Both the position numbers and the translations under genes were made by a program. From Nonomuraea fuscirosea (GTDB taxonomy: Bacteria; Actinomycetota; Actinomycetes; Streptosporangiales; Streptosporangiaceae), in assembly GCF_003001935.1 (NCBI RefSeq), contig NZ_PVNG01000001.1, positions 186,001 through 250,000 on the forward strand: a stretch of 64,000 nucleotides of DNA. The letters run 5' to 3'. Positions 44,746 to 53,664 of the stretch are shown piece by piece (the stretch's first letter is position 1; each line of letters opens with the position of its first letter). The notes beneath the pieces are model-generated. The model was not told where the DNA came from. It was given only the letters and a program-made list of their open reading frames with translations, and did not search any database.

Positions 44746-45683
44746 GTCTGCAGGTCAGCGAGCTGAGGGTGTACTACAGGACGCTCAAGGGGGATGTGCG
44801 CGCCCTCGACGGCATGACCTTCGAGCTCCGCGACGGCGAGATACTCGGCCTGGTCGGCGAGTCCGGCTGCGGCAAGAGCACGCTGGGCAAGTCGCTCATC
44901 CGCATGGACGGCCGCATGCGCCGCGTGGGCGGCACGGTCACGCTCGACGGCCACGAGCTGCCGATCGACGACGACCGCCGGATGAACGACTACCGCTTCC
45001 GCGAGGTCTCCCTCATCCCGCAGTACGCCATGAGCGCGCTCAACCCCACCCGCAAGATCCGCAGGATGGTCACCGAGCTGCTCAGATCGCGGGGCACCGC
45101 GCTGGACACGGCCGAGCTGGAGCGCCGGATGGACCAGGTCGGCCTGCCCCGCGAGGTGCTCGACCGCTACCCGATCGAGCTGTCGGGCGGCATGAAGCAG
45201 CGCATGGTGATGGTCATCTCGACGCTGCTCGACCCGTCCCTGCTGATCGCCGACGAGGTCACCTCCGCGCTCGACGTCTCCACGCAGAAGGCGGTGGCCC
45301 GCGCCCTGCTCGGCTTCCGCGACAGCGGCTACGTCAAGAGCATGATCTTCGTCACCCACGACCTCGCCCTCACCCACCACATCGCCGACACGATCATGGT
45401 CATGTACGCGGGCAAGCTCGCCGAGAAGGCCCCGGCCGACGTGATCGTCAAGGCGCCGCGGCACCCGTACACGCGGCTGCTGCTCGAATCCCTGCCCGAG
45501 GTCGGCGTCCGCTACACCGAGCGCAGGCTGGAAGGCATCGCCGGCAGCCCGCCGTCGCTGCTCGACCCGCCCGCCGGCTGCCGGTTCCGCGACCGCTGCC
45601 CGATCGCGGGCGAGGAGTGCGCGCAGGAGCCGCCGGTGGCCGAGCTCGCCCCCGACCACCACGTAGCCTGCTGGAAGGCCTGA
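44742..45683 (+). CDS. ABC transporter ATPase 1 (DppD/OppD type)
   Basis: A 313-residue ATP-binding subunit. Walker A is GESGCGKST (39-47), the signature LSGGMKQR is near residue 146, and Walker B is LLIADEVTSALD. The C-terminal oligopeptide-transporter extension shows GCRFRDRCPIAGEECAQEPPVAELAPDHHVACW, with the four Cys that bind an iron-sulfur cluster in some family members. It energises the importer with the DppF-type partner whose start overlaps its stop (TGATG). Confidence 0.92.
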   Translation: MSLQVSELRVYYRTLKGDVRALDGMTFELRDGEILGLVGESGCGKSTLGKSLIRMDGRMRRVGGTVTLDGHELPIDDDRRMNDYRFREVSLIPQYAMSALNPTRKIRRMVTELLRSRGTALDTAELERRMDQVGLPREVLDRYPIELSGGMKQRMVMVISTLLDPSLLIADEVTSALDVSTQKAVARALLGFRDSGYVKSMIFVTHDLALTHHIADTIMVMYAGKLAEKAPADVIVKAPRHPYTRLLLESLPEVGVRYTERRLEGIAGSPPSLLDPPAGCRFRDRCPIAGEECAQEPPVAELAPDHHVACWKA

Positions 45684-46558
45684 TGCTGAGACTCGACGAC
45701 GTCACCAAGGAATTCCGGATCGGCGCCTTCGGCGGCAAGAGCGTCGCGGCCGTGCGGGGGGTGAGCTTCGAGGTCGTCCCCGGCGAGGTCGTCTCCCTGA
45801 TCGGCGAGAGCGGCAGCGGCAAGAGCACCATCGGCCGGATGATCCTCGGCCTGAACCCGGTCACCAGCGGCTCCATCACCTTCGACGGGCTGCCCGTGCG
45901 CGCGGGCAAGGAGTACTACCGGCGGGTCCAGGGCATCTTCCAGGACCCGTTCAGCTCCTTCAACCCCGTGTTCAAGGCCGACCGGGTGTTCACCATGATC
46001 AAGGAGGCGTACTACCCGTCCGTCCCCGGGCCGGAGTGGGCGGCCAAGGTCGAGGAGTCGCTGCGCGACGTGCGGCTCAACCCCGGGCAGGTGCTCGGCA
46101 AGTATCCGCACCAGCTCAGCGGCGGCCAGCTCCAGCGCCTGCTCATCGCCCGCGCGCTGCTGCTGGACATCAAGCTGCTGGTCGCCGACGAGATCACCAG
46201 CATGCTCGACGCCTCCACCCGCATCGACGTGCTCAACCTGCTGGCCGAGCTGAAGGTCAGGGGCCTGAGCGTGCTCTACATCACGCACGACCTGTCCCTC
46301 GGCACCTACCTGGCCGAGCGCACGGTGGTGCTGCGCCGGGGGAGCGTGGCGGAGATGGGGCCGACCGAGCGCGTCTTCGGCGACCCGCTGCACCCCTACA
46401 CGCGCGAGCTGCTGTCGGCCGTGCCCCGCCTGCACGAGACCTGGGACGACGCCGTGCCCGTGGAGACCTGCCTCTACCACCTGAAGGGCGGCACGGGCGG
46501 CCTGGCCGAGGCCGATCCTGGCCACTTCGTCGCCTGCGCCCAGCTGGAGACCTGCTGA
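45683..46558 (+). CDS. ABC transporter ATPase 2 (DppF/OppF type)
   Basis: A 291-residue ATP-binding subunit. Walker A GESGSGKST (41-49), Q-loop FQDPFSSFNP, signature LSGGQLQR and Walker B LLVADEITSMLD are seen, then YITHDLSLGTYLAERTVVL. The C-terminal LHPYTRELLSAVP is typical of Opp/Dpp F subunits. It closes the importer operon; the hydantoinase genes that follow point the other way. No linked glycosidase is present. Confidence 0.92.
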   Translation: MLRLDDVTKEFRIGAFGGKSVAAVRGVSFEVVPGEVVSLIGESGSGKSTIGRMILGLNPVTSGSITFDGLPVRAGKEYYRRVQGIFQDPFSSFNPVFKADRVFTMIKEAYYPSVPGPEWAAKVEESLRDVRLNPGQVLGKYPHQLSGGQLQRLLIARALLLDIKLLVADEITSMLDASTRIDVLNLLAELKVRGLSVLYITHDLSLGTYLAERTVVLRRGSVAEMGPTERVFGDPLHPYTRELLSAVPRLHETWDDAVPVETCLYHLKGGTGGLAEADPGHFVACAQLETC

Positions 46559-46618
46559 GGAGGGCCGGTCCTGGGACGCCCCCAGTGACCGGCCCGCCTC
46601 TCGCGCCCGCGCGTGCCC

Positions 46619-48370
46619 TCAGCGACCGGCGCGCAGCCGCCCGGTGGCCTCGGCGTCCACCTCGAACGTGACCGGGTCCACCGAGACGCCGTAGTCGCGG
46701 GCCGCCGCCGCCACGCTGACGAACCCGTTGCGCACGTCCGCGGCCACCCGGACCGGCTCGCGCTCGAACGGGTCGCCGTAGCCGCCCCCGCCGCCGGTGT
46801 TGTTGACCAGCACCTCGTCCGCGTCCAGCCGGTTGTAGCTGCCGCCCTGCACCACCTCGCGGCCGGTGCCGGGGTTGAGGATGACGTGGTTGCTCTCGCC
46901 GGGCATCCCGTCGCCGATGGCCCACGGCCGGGTCCTGGTCTTGTAGACCAGGCAGATGCCGGTCGAGGGGGCGGTGAAGCGGTACGTACGGCCGACGCCG
47001 ACGCCGCCGCGATGCCGGCCGGGGCCGCCGCTGTCGGGGCGGTAGCCGTACGACTCGATGAACATCGGCGACTTGGTCTCCAGCACCTCCACCGGGTTGT
47101 TGCGGCAGCCGGGCTCCGACAGGTGCATGATGCCGTCCTCGCCGTCGCCGCCCGCGTGCCCGCCGAAGCCGACGGCCTCGTTGGTGGCCTCCAGCCACGC
47201 CTCGCCGGTGCGCGGGTTGACGCCGAGGCCCATCATCGAGCACACGTCGCCGCCCGAGCAGGCGGGCACGCGGTCGGGCATGCCCTGGGCCAGCGCCTTG
47301 AGCACGACCTCGCCGCCGAGCAGGCCGGTCCACAGCGTGAACGTCGGCATCGGCGGCACGGCGTGCATCACGGACCCCGGCTCGGTGACCACCCGCAGCG
47401 GGCGGAAGTTGCCCGCCACGACGGGGGTGTCCGGCGTGGTCAGCGCCTTGAAGACGAGGCTGCAGAACGCCTCCGTCTGGCCGACGGGCAGGTTGATCGG
47501 CCCTTTGACGTCGCGCTCGCTGCCGGTCCAGTCGATCACCATCTCGTCGTCGCCGATGGTCACCGTGACGTTCATCTTGATCAGGCGGTCGGCGTCCACG
47601 CCGTCGCTGTCCACGAAGTCGTGCGCCGACCAGGTGCCCTTCGGCAGCTTGGCCAGGGCCAGCCGGGCCAGCCGCTCGCCGTGGTCGTTGATGGCGTCCA
47701 TCGCGGCGCCCAGCACGCCGGCGCCGTACTTGGCGGCGATCTGCTGAGTCCGCCGCACGCCGGTCACGCACGCGGAGACCTGCGCCTGGATGTCGCCGAT
47801 CGTGCGCTCCGGCATCCGGCTGTTGAACCGGACGATGTTGAACACGTCGTCGTTCTGCACCCCGCGCCGGTAGAGCCGGGAGCAGGGGAAGAACAGGCCC
47901 TCCTGGTACATGTCGGTGGAGTCCAGGACGTATCCGGGGTCCTTCTGCTTCAGGTCCAGCACGTGGATCCGGCAGGAGGCGAACCCGATGAGCTCGTCCT
48001 CGTGGTGGATGGGCGCGAAGACCAGCGGATCCAGGGTGTGGGCCGAGGCCCAGTACGGATAGTTGAGGATGAAGACGTCGCCGGGCTCCAGCGCGTCGCG
48101 GCCGAGGAACTCGATCGCCCGCTTGATGCCGTGGTCGTTGCCGCGGGTGAACACCGCGATGCCCGGCGCGTCGGCCACCACGTCGCCCTGGGCGTCGTGG
48201 ATGCCGATGCCGTAGTCGTGGATCTCGTACACCACCGTGTTGTAGGCGGTGCGGCACAGGTTGCGGGCCATCTCGTCGGCGGCGGCGAGCAGGCCGTGCC
48301 GGATGATCTCGGTCGTGATGGAGTCGGTGGTGATCGCGTCGGTGCTGGTGGAGTGCGTGGTGCCGCTCAC
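46619..48370 (-). CDS. hyuB: Hydantoinase/oxoprolinase B-type subunit (HyuB)
   Basis: A 583-residue subunit of ATP-dependent N-methylhydantoinase, 5-oxoprolinase or acetone carboxylase type. Seen: EIIRHGLLAAADEMARNLCRTAYNTVVYE, IAVFTRGNDHGIKRAIEFLG, FILNYPYWASAHTLDP and the late PDSGGPGRHRGGVGVGRTY and NTGGGGGYGDPFERE, all in the HyuB family. It probably forms the ATP-dependent enzyme with HyuA, whose stop overlaps its ATG by 4 bases. It is the last gene of a leftward operon with a ribose-type ABC importer. The natural substrate is unknown. Confidence 0.88.
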   Translation of the reverse strand: MSGTTHSTSTDAITTDSITTEIIRHGLLAAADEMARNLCRTAYNTVVYEIHDYGIGIHDAQGDVVADAPGIAVFTRGNDHGIKRAIEFLGRDALEPGDVFILNYPYWASAHTLDPLVFAPIHHEDELIGFASCRIHVLDLKQKDPGYVLDSTDMYQEGLFFPCSRLYRRGVQNDDVFNIVRFNSRMPERTIGDIQAQVSACVTGVRRTQQIAAKYGAGVLGAAMDAINDHGERLARLALAKLPKGTWSAHDFVDSDGVDADRLIKMNVTVTIGDDEMVIDWTGSERDVKGPINLPVGQTEAFCSLVFKALTTPDTPVVAGNFRPLRVVTEPGSVMHAVPPMPTFTLWTGLLGGEVVLKALAQGMPDRVPACSGGDVCSMMGLGVNPRTGEAWLEATNEAVGFGGHAGGDGEDGIMHLSEPGCRNNPVEVLETKSPMFIESYGYRPDSGGPGRHRGGVGVGRTYRFTAPSTGICLVYKTRTRPWAIGDGMPGESNHVILNPGTGREVVQGGSYNRLDADEVLVNNTGGGGGYGDPFEREPVRVAADVRNGFVSVAAAARDYGVSVDPVTFEVDAEATGRLRAGR

Positions 48371-50412
48371 TGCTGTCCCCCGGTCCTGTCGTTCACGGAA
48401 ATGACCAGTTCGCCGTACCGGCCGACGCGCAGGCTGTCGCCGGCGTGGATGACGGACGTGGCCGTGTGCTCGGTGATCACCGCCGGTCCCGCGACGCGGT
48501 CGCCCGCCAGCAGTTCCTCGCGCGTGTAGACGCGGTACTCGACGGCCGGCTCGTCCGGTGACAGGTAGACCCGCCGGGTCCCGGCCGGCCGCGGCTCGCC
48601 GGACGATCGTTCCGCCACGGTCGGCAGCTCCGGTTTGTCGACCGTGCCGGTGGCGCGCAGCCGCAGGGTCGTGACCTCGACCGGGTCGTCCATCGTGTGG
48701 CCGTACTGCCGCTCGTGCAGCTCGGCGAAGGCGGAGGCCACGGCGGCGGCGAACGTGGCCGGGTCATCGGGGAAGGCGACCGTGACCGAGTGCTCCTGCC
48801 CCTGGTAGCGGACGTCGAGCGTGCGCGTCAGCGCGCGCCGGTCCGGCCCGAAGCCCTCCGACTCCAGCTGCTCGACCGCCGCCGCCTCCATCTCCCGGTA
48901 GACGGCGTCGGCGTCGGCCGCGTCGAGCGTGGCCAGCGGCGTGACGGCGGTGCGGGCGAAGTCGTGCTGCACGTCCGCCAGCAGCATGCCGAACGCGGAG
49001 AACGCGCCCTGCCCCGGCGGCACGATCACGGTCGAGATGCCCAGCTCCCTGGCCACCTCGACGGCCACCAGGCCGCCTCCGCCGCCGAAGGACAGCAGCG
49101 CGAAGTCCTTCGGGTCGCGCCCGAGCTCCACCGTGATCGCGCGGACGGCGCCCATGATCTTCATCGTGGAGATCTGCACGACGCCGCGGGCCAGCGCCTC
49201 GGTGGCCAGGCCGAGCCGGGTGGCGATGGGCTGCAGCGCCTTGTCGGCCAGCTCGCGGTCCAGGGCGAGCTTGCCGCCCAGCGGGCTGTCCGAGCCGAGA
49301 TGACCCAGCACGAGGGCGGCGTCGGTGAACGTCGGCGCGGTGCCGCCCCTGCCGTACGAGGCCGGTCCCGGCGCCGCGCCCGCGCTCTGCGGGCCGACCT
49401 GCAGCGCGTCCGCCTCGTCCAGCCAGGCGATCGACCCGCCGCCGGCGCCGATGGTGTGGATGTAGAGCGACGGGGTGTTGATCGGCAGCCCCTCGAACTC
49501 CGCGCCCTGGTAGAGCACCGGCTCGTGGTCGAGGATCAGCGAGGCGTCGAGGCTGGTGCCGCCCATGTCGATGGTGATCAGGTTGGGCTCGTCCAGCAGT
49601 CTGGACAGCGCCGCCGCGCCGATCACGCCGCCCGCCGGGCCGGACAGGATGAGGCTCACCGGCTGCTCGCGGGCCGCCTGCGCGGTCATCGCGCCGCCGC
49701 CGGAGCGGGTCATCAGGAACCGCCCGCGAAAGCCGCCGGCGGCCAGCTCGCCCTCCAGTTCGCGCAGGTAGCGGTGCACGATCGGCTTGACGTACGCGTC
49801 CAGCACGGCGGTGCTGGTCCGCTCGTACTCGCGGTACTCCCTGGACAACTCGTGCGACAGCGTGACCGCCACCTCGGGCGCGACCTCGGCCAGCACCTCG
49901 CGCATGCGCAGCTCGTGCTCCGGATTGGCGTACGCGTGCAGGAACGCCACCGCGACCGAGCCGTACCCGCGTTCGGCGACGACGGCGGCCACCCGGCGGG
50001 CGTCCTCGGCGTCGAACGGCGTGTGCACGCTCCCGTCGAACCGGCACCGCTCGTTCACCTCGAAGGTGTCGTAGCGGTCCAGCAGCGCGGGCGGTTTCCT
50101 GTAGGTGATGTCGTAGTTCGTCCTGCGGTCGGTGCGCCCGAGCAGGTAGACGTCACGGAACCCCTTCGTCCCGATGACGGCGGTGCGCGCTCCCGTCCTG
50201 GTGAGCAGCGCGTTCAGCCCCAGCGTGGTGCCGTGCGTGAACATCGTGATGGCCGGCGTGCCGGACCCGGCCAGGCCGAAGGCGTCCATGACGCCGCGGG
50301 CCGGCGCGTCCGGCGTGGTCGGGACCTTGCCGAAGCTGAGCGCGCCCGTCCCGGGGTTCAGCTCCACCACGTCGGTGAACGTTCCGCCGACGTCGATCGC
50401 AAGCCTGCTCAT
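48367..50412 (-). CDS. hyuA: Hydantoinase/oxoprolinase A-type subunit (HyuA)
   Basis: A 681-residue ASKHA-fold ATPase subunit. It starts MSRLAIDVGGTFTDVVELNP (phosphate-1 motif), followed by FTHGTTLGLNALLTRTG. Later come SGPAGGVIGAAALSR, LITIDMGGTSLDASLI and FGGGGGLVAVEVARELGI (the second phosphate and adenosine motifs). It phosphorylates or activates the amide carbonyl so the ring can be opened by HyuB. The upstream LLM gene overlaps by 4 bases. Hydantoin, oxoproline, creatinine-like or lactam substrates are possible; the operon context supports an imported cyclic amide. Confidence 0.9.
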   Translation of the reverse strand: MSRLAIDVGGTFTDVVELNPGTGALSFGKVPTTPDAPARGVMDAFGLAGSGTPAITMFTHGTTLGLNALLTRTGARTAVIGTKGFRDVYLLGRTDRRTNYDITYRKPPALLDRYDTFEVNERCRFDGSVHTPFDAEDARRVAAVVAERGYGSVAVAFLHAYANPEHELRMREVLAEVAPEVAVTLSHELSREYREYERTSTAVLDAYVKPIVHRYLRELEGELAAGGFRGRFLMTRSGGGAMTAQAAREQPVSLILSGPAGGVIGAAALSRLLDEPNLITIDMGGTSLDASLILDHEPVLYQGAEFEGLPINTPSLYIHTIGAGGGSIAWLDEADALQVGPQSAGAAPGPASYGRGGTAPTFTDAALVLGHLGSDSPLGGKLALDRELADKALQPIATRLGLATEALARGVVQISTMKIMGAVRAITVELGRDPKDFALLSFGGGGGLVAVEVARELGISTVIVPPGQGAFSAFGMLLADVQHDFARTAVTPLATLDAADADAVYREMEAAAVEQLESEGFGPDRRALTRTLDVRYQGQEHSVTVAFPDDPATFAAAVASAFAELHERQYGHTMDDPVEVTTLRLRATGTVDKPELPTVAERSSGEPRPAGTRRVYLSPDEPAVEYRVYTREELLAGDRVAGPAVITEHTATSVIHAGDSLRVGRYGELVISVNDRTGGQQ

Positions 50413-51152
50413 CGTTCCGCCTTCCTGGATGCCCTTCTGGATGATTGGTGTGTGGCCGCGACGAGGTCCAGAGCTCCGGACGGCATCCCCCTCGCGTCGT
50501 CCGGTCGCGGCCAGTGCAGGGTGAGCTCGTGGAAGCCCGCGTCACGCAGCCGGCCGGCGAAGTCGGCGTAGCGGTCCGGGCTCTCGAACGGCCAGGTCAT
50601 GTCCAGCGCCACCTGCGCGATCCGGCGCGGCGCCGCGCGCGGCCGGCCGGCGGCGTCGAGCGCCGCGTCCAGCCCGCGCCCCTGCTCCTCCAGCGCGGCG
50701 AACCAGCCCTCCGGCTCGTCCTGCCGGCGGTAGGCGCCGTAGGTCACCCAGGCCTGGCCGTGCCGGGCGGCCAGCGCCATCGCGCGGGGTCCTGTCGCGG
50801 CCACGGTCAGCGGCACGCGCGGGCGCTGGAGGCAGCCGGGCATCTGCCGGGCTTCGACGGCGCTGTAACGCGGGCCGCGTACGGTGCTGACGTCGTGGGT
50901 GAGCAGGTGGTCGAGCAGCCCCAGCCACTCCGCGAAGCGGCCGGCCCGCTCCGCCCGCGAGCGCGGCGGGTCGCCGAGCACGGCGGCGTCCGCGCCCTCC
51001 GCGCCGGCTCCGACGCCGATCTCCAGCCGGCCGCCGCTCAGGTGGTCGTAGGTCCACACGGTGCGCACGCCCAGCGCCTCCGCGGCCCGTACGTCGGCGA
51101 CGAAGGCGGCGGGATCGCGGTCGGGCAGCACCAGGACCGACAGCTCGATCAT
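50409..51152 (-). CDS. LLM-class F420-dependent oxidoreductase with apparent internal deletion
   Basis: A 247-residue member of the luciferase-like family, unusually short (about 300 expected). It begins MIELSVLVLPDRDPAAF and reaches VWTYDHLS, then jumps directly to GGRLEIGVGAGAEG. The LLM protein at 34-35 kb has about 56 residues between its DHY and SGGRVELG, including the RLGTLV strand. That stretch is missing here in frame, so part of the barrel and cofactor site is lost. The remainder (LTVAATGPRAMALAARHGQAW) is normal. It may be inactive or a deletion variant. It overlaps its neighbours by 4 bases on each side. Confidence 0.72.
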   Translation of the reverse strand: MIELSVLVLPDRDPAAFVADVRAAEALGVRTVWTYDHLSGGRLEIGVGAGAEGADAAVLGDPPRSRAERAGRFAEWLGLLDHLLTHDVSTVRGPRYSAVEARQMPGCLQRPRVPLTVAATGPRAMALAARHGQAWVTYGAYRRQDEPEGWFAALEEQGRGLDAALDAAGRPRAAPRRIAQVALDMTWPFESPDRYADFAGRLRDAGFHELTLHWPRPDDARGMPSGALDLVAATHQSSRRASRKAER

Positions 51153-52114
51153 CGGCGCTTGCTCGCCACGCTGAGGGCGACCGCGGCCAGGATGACCACG
51201 CCGGTCGTCAGATCCTTGAAGAACGGGTTCGCGTTGAGGATGTCGAACCCGTTGTCGATCAGCGCCAGCAGGTACACGCCGCAGACCGAGCGCCAGATCG
51301 CGCCGACGCCGCCGTAGATGCTCGTGCCGCCGAGGATGACCGCCGCGATGGCGAGCAGTTGCATGCCGTCGCCGGCCTGGGGCTGCCCGGTGCCGATCCG
51401 CGACACCCCGATGGCGGCCGCGATGCCGGCGGCCAGGCCGCTGTAGAGGAATGTGTAGAGCTTGATCCGGTTCACCCGGATGCCGGACAGCTCGGCGGCT
51501 TCGGCGTTGCCGCCGACGGACAGGACGTACCTGCCGAACGCCGTGCGGTTCAGCAGGAATCCGGACAGCAGGGCGAAGAGGGCCAGGATGACGATCGCGT
51601 AGTAGACCGGGCCGATCCCGCCGCGCCCGAGCGCGGTGAAGCCGGTGGCCTGGACGCTGATCAGGAACCCGCCGGTGATGAGTACCGCCAGCCCGGCGTA
51701 CACGAGGCTGGAGGCGAGCGTCGCGAGGAACGAGTGGATCCGCAACCGGGTGATCGCCACCCCGTTCACCAGGCCCAGCGCGGCGCCGGCCAGCGGCGCG
51801 GCGATCAGGCCGAGCACGGGGCTGTTCAGGTGCAGCGCCACCCAGGCGGCCACCACGTTCGCCACGCTGAAGATCGCCCCGGTGGACAGGTCGAAGCCGC
51901 CGCAGATGACGACCAGCGTCCCGGCCACCGCGATGATCGCCAGCGGGGCGTTCTGGTTGAGGATGTTGAGCAGGTTCGTGAGAGTGAGGAACGACGACGT
52001 CGACACGCTCAGCACCACGAACAGCGCCACGAGCATGATCAGGACGGCGTAGTGGCGGACCAGGGCCGGCACGTTGACGCCGGATCCCGCTCGCGCCGAT
52101 GCGGTGGCGGTCAT
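51149..52114 (-). CDS. ABC transporter permease (ribose/RbsC type)
   Basis: A 321-residue permease with eight to nine membrane segments. It begins MTATASARAGSGVNVPALVR, then LTLTNLLNILNQNAPLAIIAVAGTLVVICGGFDLSTGAIFSVANVVAAW, the hallmark of monosaccharide-type permeases. The EAA-like loop is RTAFGRYVLSVGGNAEAAELSGIRVNRIK. ATG 52114 with GGAGGAAGG upstream; it overlaps the ATPase and the LLM gene by 4 bases each. It forms the channel of the importer with the ATPase and lipoprotein. The family transports sugars, purines and small heterocycles. Confidence 0.92.
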   Translation of the reverse strand: MTATASARAGSGVNVPALVRHYAVLIMLVALFVVLSVSTSSFLTLTNLLNILNQNAPLAIIAVAGTLVVICGGFDLSTGAIFSVANVVAAWVALHLNSPVLGLIAAPLAGAALGLVNGVAITRLRIHSFLATLASSLVYAGLAVLITGGFLISVQATGFTALGRGGIGPVYYAIVILALFALLSGFLLNRTAFGRYVLSVGGNAEAAELSGIRVNRIKLYTFLYSGLAAGIAAAIGVSRIGTGQPQAGDGMQLLAIAAVILGGTSIYGGVGAIWRSVCGVYLLALIDNGFDILNANPFFKDLTTGVVILAAVALSVASKRR

Positions 52115-53664
52115 GGCCTTCCTCCGGTTTCCGTTTCGTCGGCTGACGGTGACTGCTGGGGCTGCCCGACCTCGAAGAGGCGCTGCAGGACCTCGTCCAC
52201 GGACGTCCCCGGTCCTGGCACCTCGCCGACGACCGCGCCGCCGCGGACGAGGTGCACCCGGTGGCTGAGGCCGATCACCTCCTCCAGTTCGGAGGAGATG
52301 AGCAGGATGCCGGTGCCGGCCGCGGCGACCTCCACGATGAGCTGGTAGATGCGGGACTTGGCGCCCACGTCCACGCCCCTGGTGGGCTCGTCGAGGATGA
52401 GGAACTCCGGCCGGCCCAGCAGCCATTTGGCGAAGAGCACCTTCTGCTGGTTGCCGCCGGAGTAGACCGACACGTCGCCGTCGAGCGCGGCCGGGCGGAC
52501 GCCGAGGCGTTCGACCAGTTCGCGCACCGCGGCGCGCTCGCTCCCGCGCGACAGCACCCCGGAGCGGGAGAAGCGGCCCAGGTGCGGCAGGGTGACGTTC
52601 TCCAGGACCGGGCGCTGCAGCACCAGGCCCTGGGCGCGGCGGTCCTCGGGGATCATGGCCATGCCGCGGGCGATCGACGCCCGCGGCGAGGCGTCCGTGA
52701 CCGGCTCGCCGCGGAACAGCACCTGCCCCGACTCGATCCGGTCGCAGCCGAACAGGGCTCTGGCGATCTCCGTGCGCCCGCTGCCGACCAGCCCGGCCAG
52801 CCCGACGATCTCTCCCGGGCGGACCCGCAGGGACACGCCCCTGACGGCGTCGCCGCGGACGTCGCGCATCTCGGCCACCGGCTCCGTGTCCGGGGGCGGC
52901 GCCGGGGGCAGGTCGGGCAGGAGCACGTCGACGGGCTCGCCGAGCATCGCCTCGACCAGGCCGGCCTTGGTCTCCGCGGCGGCCTCGGCGGTCCTGATCA
53001 CCCGGCCGTCCCGCATGACCGTGACGCGGTCGCAGTTGGCGAGCACGTCGTCCAGGAAGTGGGTGACGTAGACGACGGTGGTGCCGCGCTCGCGCAGCCA
53101 GCGCATGATCTCGTGCAGGCGTTCGCTCTCGTCGGCGGTCAGCGACGACGTCGGCTCGTCCATCACGATGACGCGCGCCTCGCGGGCCAGAGCCCGCATG
53201 ATCTCGACCTTCTGCTGATCGGCGATCGGCAGCGTCTCGACCGGCGCGTCGGGCGGGAGCCCGAAGCCGCAGATCTCCTCCAGCTTCCGGTAGCGGGCGC
53301 GCAGGTTCGCGTGCAGCACGCCGAACGTGCGGCTCTCCCGGCCGAGGAACACGTTCTCCGCCACGGTCAGGGCCGGGACCAGGCACAGTTCCTGGGCGAT
53401 GATCACGACGCCGGCGTCCTGGGCCCGCCTGGTGTCCCAGCGGTGCACCGGCCGGCCGAACACCTCGAGCTCGCCGGAGTCCGGCTGGTAGAGCCCGCCG
53501 ACGACCTTGCCGAGCGTGGACTTGCCGGCGCCGTTCTCGCCGACCAGGCCGTGCACCTCGCCCTCGGCGAGGGACACCGACACCGAGTCGAGCGCCTGGG
53601 TGGAGCCGAAGCGGACGGACAGGTCGCGGACGGTCACGGCCGCCGCCGGGGTCGCGCCCTCCAT
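52111..53664 (-). CDS. ABC transporter ATPase (ribose/RbsA type, duplicated domain)
   Basis: A 517-residue ATPase with two NBDs in tandem. The first has Walker A GENGAGKSTLGK, signature region LPIADQQKVEIMRALAREA and Walker B VIVMDEPTSSL. The second has the degenerate P-loop GLVGSGRTEIA, as in RbsA/XylG, with signature YSGGNQQKVLFAKWL and LILDEPTRGVDVGAK. This fold drives monosaccharide-type importers. ATG 53664 shares a base with the lipoprotein stop (TGATG), and it overlaps the permease by 4 bases. Confidence 0.93.
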   Translation of the reverse strand: MEGATPAAAVTVRDLSVRFGSTQALDSVSVSLAEGEVHGLVGENGAGKSTLGKVVGGLYQPDSGELEVFGRPVHRWDTRRAQDAGVVIIAQELCLVPALTVAENVFLGRESRTFGVLHANLRARYRKLEEICGFGLPPDAPVETLPIADQQKVEIMRALAREARVIVMDEPTSSLTADESERLHEIMRWLRERGTTVVYVTHFLDDVLANCDRVTVMRDGRVIRTAEAAAETKAGLVEAMLGEPVDVLLPDLPPAPPPDTEPVAEMRDVRGDAVRGVSLRVRPGEIVGLAGLVGSGRTEIARALFGCDRIESGQVLFRGEPVTDASPRASIARGMAMIPEDRRAQGLVLQRPVLENVTLPHLGRFSRSGVLSRGSERAAVRELVERLGVRPAALDGDVSVYSGGNQQKVLFAKWLLGRPEFLILDEPTRGVDVGAKSRIYQLIVEVAAAGTGILLISSELEEVIGLSHRVHLVRGGAVVGEVPGPGTSVDEVLQRLFEVGQPQQSPSADETETGGRP

